NCBI GenBank assembly: GCA_027627225.1
Contig: CM051034.1
Span: 20,072,480 to 20,136,479, forward strand
Source of the DNA: Congeria kusceri
Taxonomy: Eukaryota; Mollusca; Bivalvia; Myida; Dreissenidae
Length of the DNA stretch: 64,000 bases
Reading direction: 5' to 3'
The position numbers were made by a program, and so were the translations under genes. Below are positions 12,801 to 22,712 of the stretch, in pieces; position 1 is the first letter of the stretch, and each line of letters starts with the position of its first letter. The notes below the pieces were generated by a model. That model worked only from the letters and a program-made list of their open reading frames with translations, was not told the origin of the DNA and searched no databases.

Positions 12801-15800
12801 CGTATTTAATTCATAATATTTTTATTAACAAAACATTGCATTCTAATTACCATGCAATTATATTTCCAAATTGAATAAACAATAAAATCCGTTATAAACG
12901 CAGTCATTGATAATAACACCTGTTACAACTGAAAAGAGTGCAAGCGCGACATCGTCAATTAGCCAGGCCTCTAAATCTGCAAGCCGTTAGCAACAGCATA
13001 GCAACGGTGTCAATCAAACTTTAAAGTCCTTGATGTGACAGTCGAACTGGGGTCAGCTTCTAGCCGTTTGTAGCAGTTAAGCGCGTAACACGATTGGCAC
13101 GTGGTCAGTGAAAAAAGCATCAATCAATACTGTTGTACCTGAACAATGTAAGCACTGTCGATAGAGCATTTATGAATTAGCGTTCTAGGGGAAATTTTAA
13201 AGGCCTCATTAAAATCAGACGGTTGTTTTGTTATTGCATTGGATAGTTTGGAGATTTAAAAGGGAGTGAAGAAAATACATGTAATGGAATTAAAATGGAG
13301 ATTGTGTTACAGCATAAAACTTATTGAATATTCAGTTTTATTGAACATTATCATGAATATTTATATTCAATTTGGATTTATATGTGTTCATGCACAAGTT
13401 AATTATAAAAGCTTTTATGAAATTTATAATGATTACGTCTTACATAAAAGTAAATTGAGGAAACTATTCCAGAACAACAACAACAAAAATGGACAAAAGT
13501 TGGTAAAATAACAGCAGCGGACATTAACAAACAACAGCTGCAATTAGTTTTTTTAGTTTTTATCCCAAAATTTGGCTTCTAAAATCGGCTGCGCGTTATA
13601 CATGGGTGCGCGTAATACATGGTAATTTACGGTATGCCAGTCACTGACAACTACCCTACTTGAATCAGAAGTAGGGGGAGAATGGCCTTAGAAATTATTT
13701 CATGAACACACAAGTTATGTGGCCGGGCTGGGGCTTGAACTCACGAACCCCGGATTGAGAGTCCAGCGCTCTACCAACAGAGCTGGAATTTTGAAACAGC
13801 GTATGAAACAGGATTGAGATTGCTAAACGACAACAAAATACAGGTGCAAAATCAGCTTTTGGGGAAAATTTTTAGACATTTTTGCTTAGGGAAGACACCT
13901 TTATTCAGCTACTTTCATATAATAGCAAAAAAGCTCTAAAAATAGAATTGTTAAAACAATTTATCTAACAAGCTATTTCACCAAAACCAGGAAGAAGTTG
14001 CATATGTTTGGCCATTTTCAAATTGACTAGATAGCCATTACCTTCACTCAAACACAAAACATGCATAGTAAAAATAGGTATAACTGCATTTATAGATTAT
14101 TATTTCATACCTTCATAAATAGTTAAAAGATATTTACAACACAAATCGTTATTGAATTGCAGAATATAATTTCTACACAATAGAAATGTCTGTTAACCCA
14201 TCTTCCATTATACATTGGGTTCAAAGGGCATTTTTGCCTTACAAGAGGACTTCATACTTATACCTCTAAACAATATTTTGATACATTTATATGGTACTAG
14301 GTCTAGACAAACATGTACTTGCAATGCAATCAACACAAAACCAGGAAGCTTGTTCGTATTTCTTACCTGAACTAGGGCCTGTAGGACGTAATGCACCAAT
14401 TTTGGCCTTGTTCCCATGTAATTTAGCGCGTAATTTCCTGAAAATGGGAATAATATATGATGCAGTCTTTGCCTTAAACCACCTGCCCAAAGCCACATCC
14501 TAGTGCTTGTGATATAGGGCTAGTCGATTTAATGTATTTGTGGCGCGTCGTGAGAAAACCGGTCTTAATGCATGTGCGTAGTGTCGTCCCCCATTAGCCT
14601 GTGCAGTCCGCACAGGCTAATCCAGGACGGCACTTTCCGCCTACAGTTGATTTATGTTTAGAAGGGACTTTCTTGAAACAGAAAATACCATAAAAGCGGA
14701 AAGTGCGGACTGCACAGGCTAATCCGGGATGACACTTTACGCACATGCATTAAGTCCGGTTTTGCCACGACGCGCCACATTTTATTTATAGCAAGACTTC
14801 GGGCTAGTAAGAGAGCTTTTTGGCTAATGATTTTGCTAAGCAACTAGCCCAAAAGGGCTAGTGTTAAGTGCTCTGAAAAAATTAAGGCAAAGACTGTTGT
14901 TATTACAACCTCATGAATACAGATTTTAAAACTACTTGTACATTGATCAACACTCTCATATAAGGAAACAATATTCGATAAATTATGAACATTTTAGTCA
15001 ATGTGTTCATTAAACAACTTACAAATGACACATATTTGTACTTACTAATGTCAATCCTCTGTTCTAATGGAAGCGTGAGATTGATTCGACCCACTAACTT
15101 TGTAAGTGTTGTAGCTGCTAGCAGCTGGGCATAAGGAGACTGGAACATTCAGATATATTATACAAATACTACAAGTCGTACATTTCATATCTTTTACCTA
15201 GTTACAACGTTTACTTGTCTGACTTGGGGAACATCCATAATGTTTGTTGCAAGACATTGACTTAGTGAGGAGTGTAATATTTACTCAGCGTATATCAATG
15301 ATTTGTATTTTAATGTAACCAAACAATGTTCTCTTATAAAGTTTTCAGAGTAAGTGGCATCAGGTTTAAAGCCGCAGTCCAGAAATATGTTAAGAAAATA
15401 AAACTTTACAGAAATCGCTTCAAATGGACATCTTACCAATAATTTTTTTTTAATAATTGGTAATCTGTAAAATAATGTTTCTGTGACTTTTTATCGTATA
15501 GTTTCTGTGCGCAATAGCTGGTGATGCCTCTTGAGTAAATCGGCGTGTACATTAGTGTGTATTCCGTTCGTACCAAGAGTTTTCGAACATAGACATTAAA
15601 AAATGAATTTCGTAAATTAGAAACAGTTTTCAGTCGCATAATACCATAAACGTTCATTATAACTATTGCCAATTTATGATGTGTTGAATTATATTCTATA
15701 GACCGGGGCTTTAAACATTTAAACAAGTAATTTTAGTTTTAGTCCAGACAGGCGTTGAAATGAATAACATTATATCATGTATAACTCACATTTCCACGTT

Positions 15801-18162
15801 CCAACAAGAGTTGACACTTGCTAAGGCAGTCTGGAGCATTTGCAAAAGCAACAAGTGCTTTCTCTGCCTCTGTGCGCAGACTTGTGTCAGCAGTCTCATA
15901 GAGCTGTTTACACAGGTTCTCTAGCTGAAGAAGCTCCTGTATTTGAGGAAACAGAAACTACACCATATTTATATATGTCGCCACCCTGCTATAAAAACCA
16001 GAGGTTGAAAAAGCCAAATTATTCAATTGTCTGCAATCAAAATCACTTGTCAAATGAAAATATAGTTTTATTCCAGGCATTCCTAATATAAGTTGTCATT
16101 AAAGTATAAATAAAACATGATGTGTTGTTGATGTAATAATATATAAGAAATGTTATCATTAACACCCAACTTTTACAGAATTTTTTTTTGCCAAAACAGT
16201 AGTGTGCACTTGTCTGTGTACAACTCGACAGGAAACGTTTACTATTCAACCATTTATATTACACGTGTTGGACAACTGATTTTACTCGGTCATAAGATTT
16301 CCACACCCCTGTAAACTGTCATGGCGGTCTGAAAATAACTGACCTAATCTCGAATCTACAACTATAAAAAAACAAACGCCTGGAAGTGCTTTTTAGGGCC
16401 AATTTGGGGCCAAAAAAAAGTATATATTTTTCCCGTATATTAACCTTAAAATTCCCCTCAGAACATAGGCTTTAAGTTTTTTTTTATTTGACAGAAATCG
16501 GACAAAAATTGAATTAAAGGAATTTTCGTAAACAATCCCAGCAAATTTTCATCAAACCAAGTTAGTGCATAATTCTAAGTTATCATTTGTAGCAAACAAA
16601 AATCATTAATGTTTTATGACAAAGTTGAACATAAACATGTTATAAATAATTTTCAAACAAAATATTCCTCTTTTGGCATAAAATTCCACATCTGAAGGGT
16701 CCAGCCACCTTTCCCACTAAGGTGCAAAAAAACACTGCATGGTGCATCGCGTGACTGACACTCAGTCTTCACATTTATTGTTTTAATCCGCTAGCCCAAA
16801 TAATTATGCAATCATAGTAAACAGGTGAAATTTCCACTAGCCTGACTATATACATTACTGAATTTCTACTAGCCCGAATTACATTTCACTAGCCCCAGGC
16901 TGTTGGGCTAGTGATTAGCGTGAAGATTGGAAACATGACTTTCGGATGCAGCTGGTAGGGGAGCTCTCTGACGTTTTTCCATAAAAAAATATGTTGGTGT
17001 ATGAAATTGCCACATATGCATGGAACAAGTCATAGTTTTAACCAAAATTGTATTGCAAAACAAATTACATGTAGCAATCGAAAATACCGGTTTTTGACAT
17101 ATATTTCCAATAATTGTGTGGTGAGTGTACAGAATGTTTATCATAGGACCGGTTCATACAGTCGGATGATGTCATACTAGTCTTATTTATAGGACGTGCA
17201 ACAAATTTAGTGTTACTTTTTATATAGGGCTAAATTCGCTGGAATGTCTAATCGCAGAAAGACCATTATTTTATGTTGTGGAAACCTGAAAGTTTAAAAT
17301 TTCATAAATTCCTATAATTTGTTAATGTTATAATGAAGTTATTAATCGATGTACTTTACATAATTAACACTTAAACTACTTGACATGTGCTGAAATTTAC
17401 CTAATATATGCATTTAATTCTGATTTAAAGATGTGTATAAATCTATCACATGTATGTAGACATTCCCGAAATTGCAGGCTTGTTTAGCACTTAAATCAAT
17501 CAGAGTGAGGCTATCCTGATACTGACAAACAGAATGATGTAACACTTCTTAAGCGTAGGAGAATATCGATTAAAGTTTACACAATGGAGGACAGCCAGAT
17601 TAGTTTAAAATGCAATAATGTGTAGGTTTAAATCGCTCAGGCATGCAAAATTAAAGTGTTATCATACAAATATGGAACATTTAATTAGGAATGGTTTATC
17701 TGTCAAGGTATGTAACTTTTATTGCAATCCGTCCGCAATAACTATATAATTTCGGGGCGTGAAAGTTGCGATCAAAATCCTGTCGGAACAATATTGACAA
17801 AGAAGAAACACTTTCCACCACAGAAATAATGAAACAAGTTTGACAAACAGTCAAAAGGCGATTATTCTGTGTACTGATATGCAACCATTACATTCCTGTC
17901 CAAAAGAGGTATCTTTCAATCTGCTGGTAATGTAAGTCGAAAGTCATAAAGCATGAAAAGTGACAGATTCCTGCTAATCGCGTTGGAGAATTCGGTAATA
18001 TTTCACAAGTAAAGCATTTGGAACGCGCAGAAATACTATTAAAAACTCAGAATCTGATAATCTGGTAGTGTTATTTAATTAGTTGCAGCAGTTGCCACTT
18101 CGCAAAAATATCGATTTACACCATTATTTTGAAAAAAGCGCAATCACCTGTTCTTCCGCCAT
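745..18162 (-). CDS. XPO7: Exportin-7 (XPO7/RanBP16), 5' portion, 16 exons
   Basis: Sixteen minus-strand exons join in one open frame of 651 codons from an ATG at 18162. The product matches exportin-7 along its length (for example [51 protein letters not shown]). Exportin-7 is an importin-beta-superfamily HEAT-repeat protein that binds RanGTP and carries cargo out of the nucleus. The vertebrate protein has about 1087 residues, so roughly 40% (the C-terminal HEAT repeats) lies beyond the left edge. All exon phases agree and every intron inferred here is GT-AG. Introns are long and repeat-rich. The gene lies about 10 kb downstream of the ADGRA gene in the same orientation. Identification rests on recognising the family; exon edges come from reading frame plus splice consensus. 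Confidence 0.95.
1241..1314 (-). CDS. XPO7: XPO7 exon 15
   Basis: 74 bases, residues 579-602 plus two bases. It codes [20 protein letters not shown] and FIGK. Acceptor TTCCAG; donor AT|GTGAGA. Too short to stand out as an ORF, but the family match is exact in order and phase. Confidence 0.92.
2117..2252 (-). CDS. XPO7: XPO7 exon 14
   Basis: 136 bases, residues 533-578. It codes [20 protein letters not shown] and [20 protein letters not shown]. Acceptor TTCCAG; donor AAG|GTTGGC. Confidence 0.95.
2620..2680. repeat. CT-rich low-complexity tract with TA run
   Basis: A pyrimidine stretch of TCTCC/CCTCC motifs runs into CTCTCTCTATATATATA. It is a simple-sequence tract in XPO7 intron 13. Confidence 0.8.
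2742..2822 (+). repeat. Degenerate TTAGGG/TTAGGTTGAGGG telomere-like tract
   Basis: About ten TTAGGG-related units (TTAGGG, TTAGGT, TTGAGGG, TTAAGGG) occur in about 80 bases. TTAGGG is the usual telomere repeat of molluscs. The copies are degenerate and lie inside an XPO7 intron, so this is an interstitial remnant or telomere-like microsatellite, not a chromosome end. Confidence 0.7.
2827..3665. repeat. 86-bp tandem array, about 10 copies
   Basis: The unit recurs every 86 bases (start points 2913, 2999, 3085 and onwards) with a few substitutions between copies. Recognisable core pieces are ATGGCGAGTGAGCTACC and CAGTCTATATGTAATA. On the gene strand each unit contains CATAG|GTAAGT, a perfect donor consensus, although no coding sequence adjoins it. 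The array fills most of XPO7 intron 13. Confidence 0.95.
3774..3879 (-). CDS. XPO7: XPO7 exon 13
   Basis: 106 bases, residues 498-532 plus two bases. It codes [17 protein letters not shown] and [13 protein letters not shown], matching the vertebrate [13 protein letters not shown] block. Acceptor CACCAG; donor AG|GTAACT. Confidence 0.93.
4241..4376 (-). CDS. XPO7: XPO7 exon 12
   Basis: 136 bases, residues 453-497 plus one base. It codes [31 protein letters not shown] and a glycine-rich linker NTGGGN that looks lineage-specific, then ELSVQE. Acceptor GGAAAG; donor AAG|GTTTGT. Confidence 0.92.
4807..4864 (-). CDS. XPO7: XPO7 exon 11
   Basis: 58 bases. It completes a split Arg codon and codes [19 protein letters not shown], matching the vertebrate [12 protein letters not shown] segment. 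Acceptor TTTCAG; donor CAG|GTAAGA. Confidence 0.92.
5404..6300. repeat. Dispersed element with three tandem ~185-bp units
   Basis: It begins with CAAGAGCTGTTGGAGGACAG, a start I recall from common bivalve repeats. It then carries three diverged copies of a unit with CCCATAATTTTGACAAATTT and ATCCCTCAAGCCATT, and ends in a GC-rich GGCGCCAATGCCAACGCC stretch. It has no ORF of note and lies in XPO7 intron 10, just before exon 10's donor. Confidence 0.7.
6476..6648 (-). CDS. XPO7: XPO7 exon 10; source of the adjacent 42-bp array
   Basis: 173 bases, residues 376-432 plus two bases. It codes [18 protein letters not shown], then [17 protein letters not shown] and [12 protein letters not shown]. The acceptor TTTCAG|ATG at 6649-6650 is chosen because this copy alone leads directly into the conserved coding sequence and agrees in phase with exon 9. 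About 30 copies of this acceptor plus the exon's first bases lie immediately upstream. The nearest would add 14 in-frame residues ([14 protein letters not shown]) if used, so the exact start could vary between transcripts. Donor AG|GTAACC. Confidence 0.92.
6649..8035 (-). repeat. 42-bp array made from XPO7 exon 10 acceptor, ~30 copies
   Basis: On the gene strand each unit reads AAGCCTCTGTTTCAG|ATGTG followed by GCAACAGTGTTCACTACTTG. That is the end of the intron and the first bases of exon 10 with 11 internal bases removed (those coding part of QFAPN). The outermost copies, near 7861-7895 and 7985-8031, wholly or partly retain the missing bases, as exon 10 does, so the deleted form appears to have spread inside the array. 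The junction between units may reflect the shared AAGCCTCTG that occurs both in the exon (AAGCCTCTGGCAG) and in the intron end (AAGCCTCTGTTTCAG). Units run for long stretches without stops because 42 is a multiple of three. Confidence 0.95.
8379..8651 (-). CDS. XPO7: XPO7 exon 9 (largest exon in the window)
   Basis: 273 bases, residues 285-375, phase 0 at both ends. It contains [19 protein letters not shown] and [20 protein letters not shown], then AEFTVTSLQ, matching exportin-7 with almost no gaps. Acceptor TTTCAG; donor CAG|GTGAGT. The following intron (6649-8378) is mostly the 42-bp array built from the start of exon 10. Confidence 0.96.
8688..8885. repeat. 47-bp tandem repeat, 4 copies
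   Basis: Four nearly identical copies contain TGATTTACTGTCAGAACTTA and CCTAATATGTATTAAAA. They lie just beyond the acceptor of XPO7 exon 9, in intron 8, but are not derived from the exon. Confidence 0.93.
9035..9108 (-). CDS. XPO7: XPO7 exon 8
   Basis: 74 bases, residues 260-284. It codes [19 protein letters not shown] and TSLSPM. Acceptor TTCCAG; donor ATG|GTAAGA. Confidence 0.93.
9150..9530. repeat. Dispersed repeat with TTGTCCATGGACAAG palindrome
   Basis: It contains ACTTGTCCATGGACAAGTTC near one end and CCGCGTCGGACAAGGTGGGC (present twice) near the other, ending TTTCCACACCCCTG. Related sequences occur at about 16.03-16.31 kb and at both ends of 31.07-32.29 kb. This is a non-coding element family inside XPO7 intron 7. 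Confidence 0.7.
10135..10261 (-). CDS. XPO7: XPO7 exon 7
   Basis: 127 bases, residues 218-259 plus one base. It carries the strongly conserved [20 protein letters not shown] and VQIPTSWR. Donor G|GTGGGC; acceptor TTTCAG. An Ala codon is split with exon 8. Confidence 0.95.
10408..10645. mobile_element. Foldback/MITE-like bivalve element, copy 1
   Basis: Ends are inverted repeats (GGGAAAACCGGGCTTAATGC against its complement near 10625-10640). Inside are TTTATGTTTAGAAGAGACTT and ACCATAAAAGCGGAAAGTG. It is diverged, with small deletions in the first hairpin. Non-coding; XPO7 intron 6. Confidence 0.85.
11383..11532 (-). CDS. XPO7: XPO7 exon 6
   Basis: 150 bases, residues 168-217, phase 0 at both ends. 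It contains [20 protein letters not shown], nearly identical to the vertebrate segment, and ends FADENQ. Acceptor TTTCAG; donor CAG|GTCTGT, a weaker consensus than its neighbours. Confidence 0.93.
11974..12147 (-). CDS. XPO7: XPO7 exon 5
   Basis: 174 bases, residues 110-167, phase 0 at both ends. It contains [20 protein letters not shown] followed by [12 protein letters not shown] and [10 protein letters not shown], an alpha-helical HEAT-type block of exportin-7. Acceptor TTTCAG; donor GAG|GTAGGT. Confidence 0.93.
12540..12801. mobile_element. Foldback/MITE-like bivalve element, copy 2 (intact)
   Basis: Full-length copy bounded by TGGCGCGTCATGAGAAAACC and GGTTTTCCCATGACGCGCC. It has two internal hairpins built on GCCTGTGCAGTCCGCACAGG. 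XPO7 intron 4. Confidence 0.9.
13720..13784 (-). other. tRNA-like sequence (SINE head or pseudogene)
   Basis: The minus strand shows a D-arm-like GCTCTGTTGGTAGAGC, an anticodon-like arm CTGGA/TCCGG with loop CTCTCAA (anticodon position CTC), and a T-arm-like GAGTTCAAGCCCC. No acceptor stem pairs across the ends, so a working tRNA gene is unlikely. Confidence 0.5.
14367..14437 (-). CDS. XPO7: XPO7 exon 4
   Basis: 71 bases, residues 86-109. It completes the split Arg codon, then reads [20 protein letters not shown] and ends LVQ. This matches the NYVLNYLATRPKL region of exportin-7. Acceptor TTTCAG; donor CAG|GTAAGA. Confidence 0.92.
14540..14780. mobile_element. Foldback/MITE-like element, copy 3, nested in another repeat
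   Basis: Bounded by TGGCGCGTCGTGAGAAAACC and GGTTTTGCCACGACGCGCCA. It is flanked by pieces of a GGGCTAGT repeat (14510-14530 and 14790-14900) that looks split by the insertion. The second hairpin has lost one arm. XPO7 intron 3. Confidence 0.88.
14790..14902. repeat. GGGCTAGT-type dispersed repeat
   Basis: Short blocks of GGGCTAGT and its complement ACTAGCCC end with GCTCTGAAAAAATTAAGGC and CAAAGACTGTT. The same ending (GCTTTGAAAAATTATGGC) occurs at 43.59 kb, and related blocks lie at 16.79-16.92 and 42.97-43.02 kb. Non-coding. Confidence 0.6.
15046..15139 (-). CDS. XPO7: XPO7 exon 3 (IBN domain)
   Basis: 94 bases, residues 55-85, ending one base into a codon. It codes [18 protein letters not shown] and LPLEQRIDI, continuing the IBN domain. 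Acceptor TTCCAG; donor A|GTAAGT. The split arginine codon is completed by exon 4. Confidence 0.93.
15790..15936 (-). CDS. XPO7: XPO7 exon 2 (importin-beta N-terminal domain)
   Basis: Residues 6-54, 147 bases, phase 0 at both ends. It contains [10 protein letters not shown] and the helix [19 protein letters not shown], the start of the importin-beta N-terminal (IBN) domain that contacts Ran. The acceptor reads ATACAG and the donor AAT|GTGAGT. Confidence 0.93.
16025..16312. repeat. Dispersed repeat, relative of the 9.15-kb element
   Basis: It shares AAAATATAGTTTTATTCC(A/T)GG and the CATTCCTAATAT stretch, and the same terminal ATTTCCACACCCCTGTA, with the 9.15-9.53-kb element. It is more diverged. 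XPO7 intron 1. Confidence 0.55.
16313..18147. other. XPO7 intron 1, remaining part
   Basis: AT-rich. Apart from GGGCTAGT/ACTAGCCC blocks at 16.79-16.92 kb, I see no gene or clear element here. Confidence 0.6.
18148..18162 (-). CDS. XPO7: XPO7 exon 1 (start codon; codes MAEEQ)
   Basis: Only 15 coding bases precede a GTGATT donor. The five residues MAEEQ align with the short N-terminus of vertebrate XPO7 before its [10 protein letters not shown] block. The exon ends in phase 0, matching exon 2. This exon is too short for ORF searches; it was chosen because it is the only in-frame ATG with a donor upstream of exon 2. Confidence 0.8.
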
Positions 18163-18215
18163 TGTTGTGTTCCCTCACTTTTGGTTTATTGCGCATGCCC
18201 ACGATGTTTAACCCA
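18163..18215 (-). promoter_or_regulatory. Candidate XPO7 core promoter/5' UTR
   Basis: Just upstream of the XPO7 start codon are GCGCATGC-like bases (18191-18198, NRF-1-type half palindrome). The start codon itself sits in ATGGCGGAAG, which resembles the YY1/ETS-type motifs often found at starts of housekeeping genes. There is no TATA box at a convincing distance. This is inference from motifs only; the transcription start is not visible. Confidence 0.35.
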
Positions 18216-20260
18216 AAGCTATTATTTCAATGAAAGAAAAGAAACACTAGTGAGTAATGAGACACTGCAATGACCAAAGAGCACGGCTTGTGAACAAGAT
18301 TAAATAGGACTGAAACAGAAGGATGCAACCATATGGCTGGTCCAAAATTTTAGACGTAATCGGTGGAATTTGAGCAAAGATTTTAGGAGGCAGAACAAAT
18401 AGTCAGGCAAGAAAAATCATGAAAAAATGAATGGAAAATGATGAAAAACAACATCGGTCATCATATTTATAGGAGTACACTATGGAAAACACAGTATGAC
18501 AATATACTGGAAAATGACAAAAACAAAAAGGCAGTATATTGCAATATATTGAAAGATATCACTAAACGGCCTTGACAAATGTACGTTGTTGTACAAGAAA
18601 GATTAATAGATACAAAATGAGTTTGTCAGAGCATCTTGTCAATGTGTTTACACGTCAACTTTATACCCCGTGATATCGGACCTGCTCTCTTTCTGCGACC
18701 TAAACAGTCACTTTTTGGAAAACGGCGATAGAACATTACAGAACGCTAATGATTTTTCTTTAAAAATTCAAAATTTCTGTCATCCGTTTACTACGGGGTC
18801 TTGCTGTTTGTGTCCTGAGCGTGTACACGACGTACCCACCACGACCGATCATCGGCGACCCCACAGCGACAACGCTGCGTTATTGGCGTGTCTTTGACGA
18901 CTTTACCGCGACCATGGCGTTCGCACGGCGACTGCACCGCGACCATATACATTATGTCTCATTACATCAAGTTGAGAGATCCACAGATGAAGGTAAACTG
19001 AAAGGTTTATAGCTGATCGCAACAGAAAACCTTGGTCGGATTAGTGACGCGCTAGAAATGCAACTTTTAAGAAACGTCATGATCGTAGAAGAAACCCTAA
19101 AGAAACGATATGAACGTTGTAAGGACGCATGATGTACATCGTAGGGGGGGGGGGGCAACGCGCTGACACCGCAGTAGGGACGCCATAGTCGTAATATTAG
19201 TAGGTCGTCATAAGAACCCCACAGTAGGGTCACCGAGCGGTCAATGAGCCATTTCTGTGCGTTTGGACACGGCGACTCTACGGCGTTTATACTACGTCCC
19301 TCGAGCGTTCTTCGCGTTCACAAATGTCTGGATTTTGATGTTTCCATTTTGTTTGGGATATTCGATCTACCCGACGATGAACACTCTCAGTGTTTTGGAC
19401 AAGGCCGTCAGTTCATTATAATAAATAAATATTGCACTTGTTTTCCATTTAAAATATACTTATCAAAACTCCTAACTCATCACTTATATATTCAAAGTTC
19501 CTTTAAATGAATTGGGAAACGTATGGACATAAAAAGAGTGGTCATCATTACTTTGGACCAGGTGACAACGTTTTGTTCTTTCCATGCGTCGTAGATGCAC
19601 TGCGGTTCTGAATGCCAAAGGGGGACATAACCGTTATTGATGTGCGCGCGTAATTAAGCCACAAATCATTGTGTAAACCGTTCGGGGCAACTTTGCTATT
19701 AAAACAAGTTTGCACATTACTATGTCTTGTGTTGATTACCTGTAACTGTATATGTTACTATCTTTGTTATGTATTAAAAGGAGCTTTGAATGTGTGATGC
19801 GTTAGTTTTGAGAAGTATATTATACAATTGTTGCTTCTGCATGTATGGCGATCGTATGACGTTCTTAGCCAGGACGCCTCAAGTGTTGAACCTCGGCGTT
19901 AACTTTGACCATGTCCAAAGTAGTCGCCGTCGGCCTGCGAGCTGATGCGTCCTTGAGGTCCCAAACTGGCGTCTTTCTGCGTTCTCGCCACGACCCCACG
20001 GCGTCCGCGACGATCCTACCGCGTCCTGGGTCGCTGTAAGAACGCAGTAAATACGCCAGTTTGTTGTGACGGGGCATTAACCAGTGTCATGTTATCCCAG
20101 TTTTATGTAATACATGTACATGTAATTACATTAAAACATCATATACATACAGGCTACTTTTACGGACAGATCAGTTTAAAAACTGTTGATTAGGGTTATG
20201 TTTAGTAATGCTTTTATGTGGGTATATTAAGCCACATAACTATCTTTATTGCGTAAGGAA
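18216..20260. other. Intergenic region, GC-richer island, no gene seen
   Basis: From about 18.8 to 20.05 kb the base composition is richer in CG dinucleotides than its surroundings. It contains GCGACC/GCGTC-type runs (GACCCCACGGCGTCCGCGAC and similar) and an 11-12 base G run near 19.14 kb. Short frames exist on both strands but none resembles a known protein. It could be an old element or a diverged satellite. Confidence 0.4.
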
Positions 20261-20269
20261 GCCACTTAA

Positions 20270-21160
20270 GTATCATCTCGCAAGGACGTCCGTCCGTCCG
20301 GACGTACTTCCGTCCGTGCGGTAAATCGATTCCGCGCGAGATTTCAGGAACTAATAACTTGAAATCAATGAAACTTTATATGCAGCATCCCTATAGGCGG
20401 ACATGTGGATATTGTCAGATCGTTCCGGTCTGTTTATTTTTATTGCTTTTTTCATTATATATATGACAGTTTTAAAGGATATTTTCGTTTCTACGCGAGA
20501 TCTTAGGAACAAATCACTCGAATTCAATGAAATTTATCTGCAGCATCCCTACCAAGTGGACTTGCGCATATTGTCAAGTCGTTCCCATCGGATGATTTTG
20601 TCAGAAAGAAAATTGCCCTTTGATTTTAAATTTGTCTTTTTTTTTTGCTTGTCCGGACTATAACTTTTCCACGGCTGGAGGGATTTTAAAAATGCTCGGC
20701 ATACATGCTTGCCGAAATGAGATGGTGTGTAGCGCTCATGATTAAAATCAAAGGTCAAGGTCGCACATAGAAGTCAAAGTTCATAATTCCCACTTTGCTT
20801 GTCCATGCTTTAACTTGTCATGGAGCTTAAAAGTGCTTGGCACAAAATGTTAACCACAATGTTGGCGTGAAGCGCACATGAAACAAGTCCGTAGGTCAAA
20901 GGTCAAGGTCACACTTAGAGGTAAAAGGTCAAAATTGGTGTTTTGCATGTCCGGTAAATAAACTTCGCCATGGATTGGGGGATTTTCAATTACTTGGCAC
21001 AAATGTTTGCCTTAATGAGACAGCATGTCACGCATGTGAACCATGACTGTAGGTCAAAGGTCAATGTCATACTTAAAGGTTAATGGTCGAAATTGACTTT
21101 TTGCTTTTCGGGACTTATAACTTGGCCATCGATAGCTGGATTTAAAAATTACTTTGCACA
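20270..21160. repeat. Dispersed mollusc repeat with GTCCGTCC box and ~180-bp units
   Basis: A palindromic CGTCCGTCCGTCCGGACG box lies near 20290. About three diverged units follow (around 20.64-21.15 kb), with recurring TGTCCGG...ATAACTT..GCCATGGA, CTTGGCACAAATGTT and AGGTCAAAGGTCAAGGTCA. It is intergenic and non-coding. Confidence 0.65.
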
Positions 21161-22712
21161 AATGTCACAATCAGAAATCAAATCGGCAACGGGGAGCATC
21201 CATCGGTTCTACAGATATTCTTGCTTATATTGGCGTGTTCATGTTTTGATGGAGGAAACAGGACTACTCAGTGCAAACCCACCTGTCCGTCATGGTGACT
21301 ACCAGCCAAAACTCACACGCATTCGGGACCAAACACATTTCTTGGCCGTCTATACAAGGAACGCTGTTGTAGGATACTATATACGTCGGAATGGATGACA
21401 ATATGCTTAATATGTTTAATGAAACTTCGACGCGTGGACAAATATTTAATGTAAGGATGTACTTTTATATTTGCTAGCTAAGTTAAGGTCTTATCAAATC
21501 GGTCGATCGGTACAAGTCGTTGCTGTTTTAAACTTTATATTACGGGCCGCTTATGTATCGAACCTCTCAAATAAATTATATATATTATATGTACGTGGAA
21601 TTATACGTTAACGTCGCGAACTCTCGTTGCACACTTATGGGAGAATATTTGCATTTGGTCGGTATGAAAGAAACATTTACAAACACCATCTTTAAAATAT
21701 GTATTCCGACTGAATTGCTTTTTTTTCAGGTACACCGTAGACCCGTTCTTGAAACACATGTAAGTCAAGTTATCAGGTACAGGGAACAGTCACGCAGACA
21801 TGCATGTGTAATTCGATCCTTCCGTATAAGCACGTGCATAACAGACCCGAGCATTGTTAAAGGCCTGATTTTATCGTTTGTGACCCCCCACCCCAAATCT
21901 GGGGTATCGTACCCCTGTATATTGGCAGCCTACTGTGGCCACAGTGTGGCGATCCTTATCAGCTGATATCGTTACACTGCTGCAGTGGAAACACAGTACA
22001 CATAGCCGTTGCTCAGTCGGCTGAGAGAAAAGATTGCATGTAATGATAAGAGATGTTATGGTGGACCAATACACAGGGTGGAATAACCCATAGGGAGGCC
22101 AGACATTCCTTAAACTAGGCCTTTAACGATCAATAATTTGCCGACGGCACACACGTCTTCGCCATTCCTAAGTGTCGTTTTATTTACAATGTACTGTTTT
22201 GGTAACGTTCGCTGTTACATGATGCTGTTAAAAAAATAGGTATACTGTAGAGACATAGTAGAATGTTTTCTAAAATGCTGTTCGAGAGATTTGCTCCAGT
22301 TCACACAGACAAACTCAAGAAAAGATAAAACCCAAACGAACAGTATTTGAGATTTAATATTTTAATAAAAATGGTTTCACTACCATGTTTTTTTTACAAT
22401 CACAATCAAAGTCAAACACAGTGGTACTAAGTACAAGTATAAATATACAAACTGCTAGACGTTTTACTAATAGTTATAATTAACATATTGCTAAAATATT
22501 TACAGCTAATACAATGTATGGTACAATGACCAAGGCGTAGGCTATGATAAAGTGTAATCTCGTAGTTCCATGCAACACAAGTTTGTAAATTTCATTTTAG
22601 AACTCAATTGCCGTTAACATTTCACAACTGCTATTATGTATGCAAGTATTCAGGTCAAGGCATAACAAAGGTATTAATACACATCTTAGTCATTTATTGT
22701 CATTTTACTATA
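21161..22712. other. Intergenic; small unassigned plus-strand frames
   Basis: A plus-strand frame at 21093-21398 includes YWRVHVLMEETGLLSANPP followed by VRHGDYQPK. Its composition looks more protein-like than surrounding frames, but it has no matching start context or recognised domain. A TTTTTTTTCAG tract at 21720-21730 resembles an acceptor for a second frame ending near 21966. I do not call a gene; a decayed transposon or lost exon is possible. Confidence 0.25.

Noticed and set aside
13720..13784. Functional tRNA gene (anticodon position CTC)
   Set aside because: No pairing acceptor stem; better explained as a SINE head or pseudogene.
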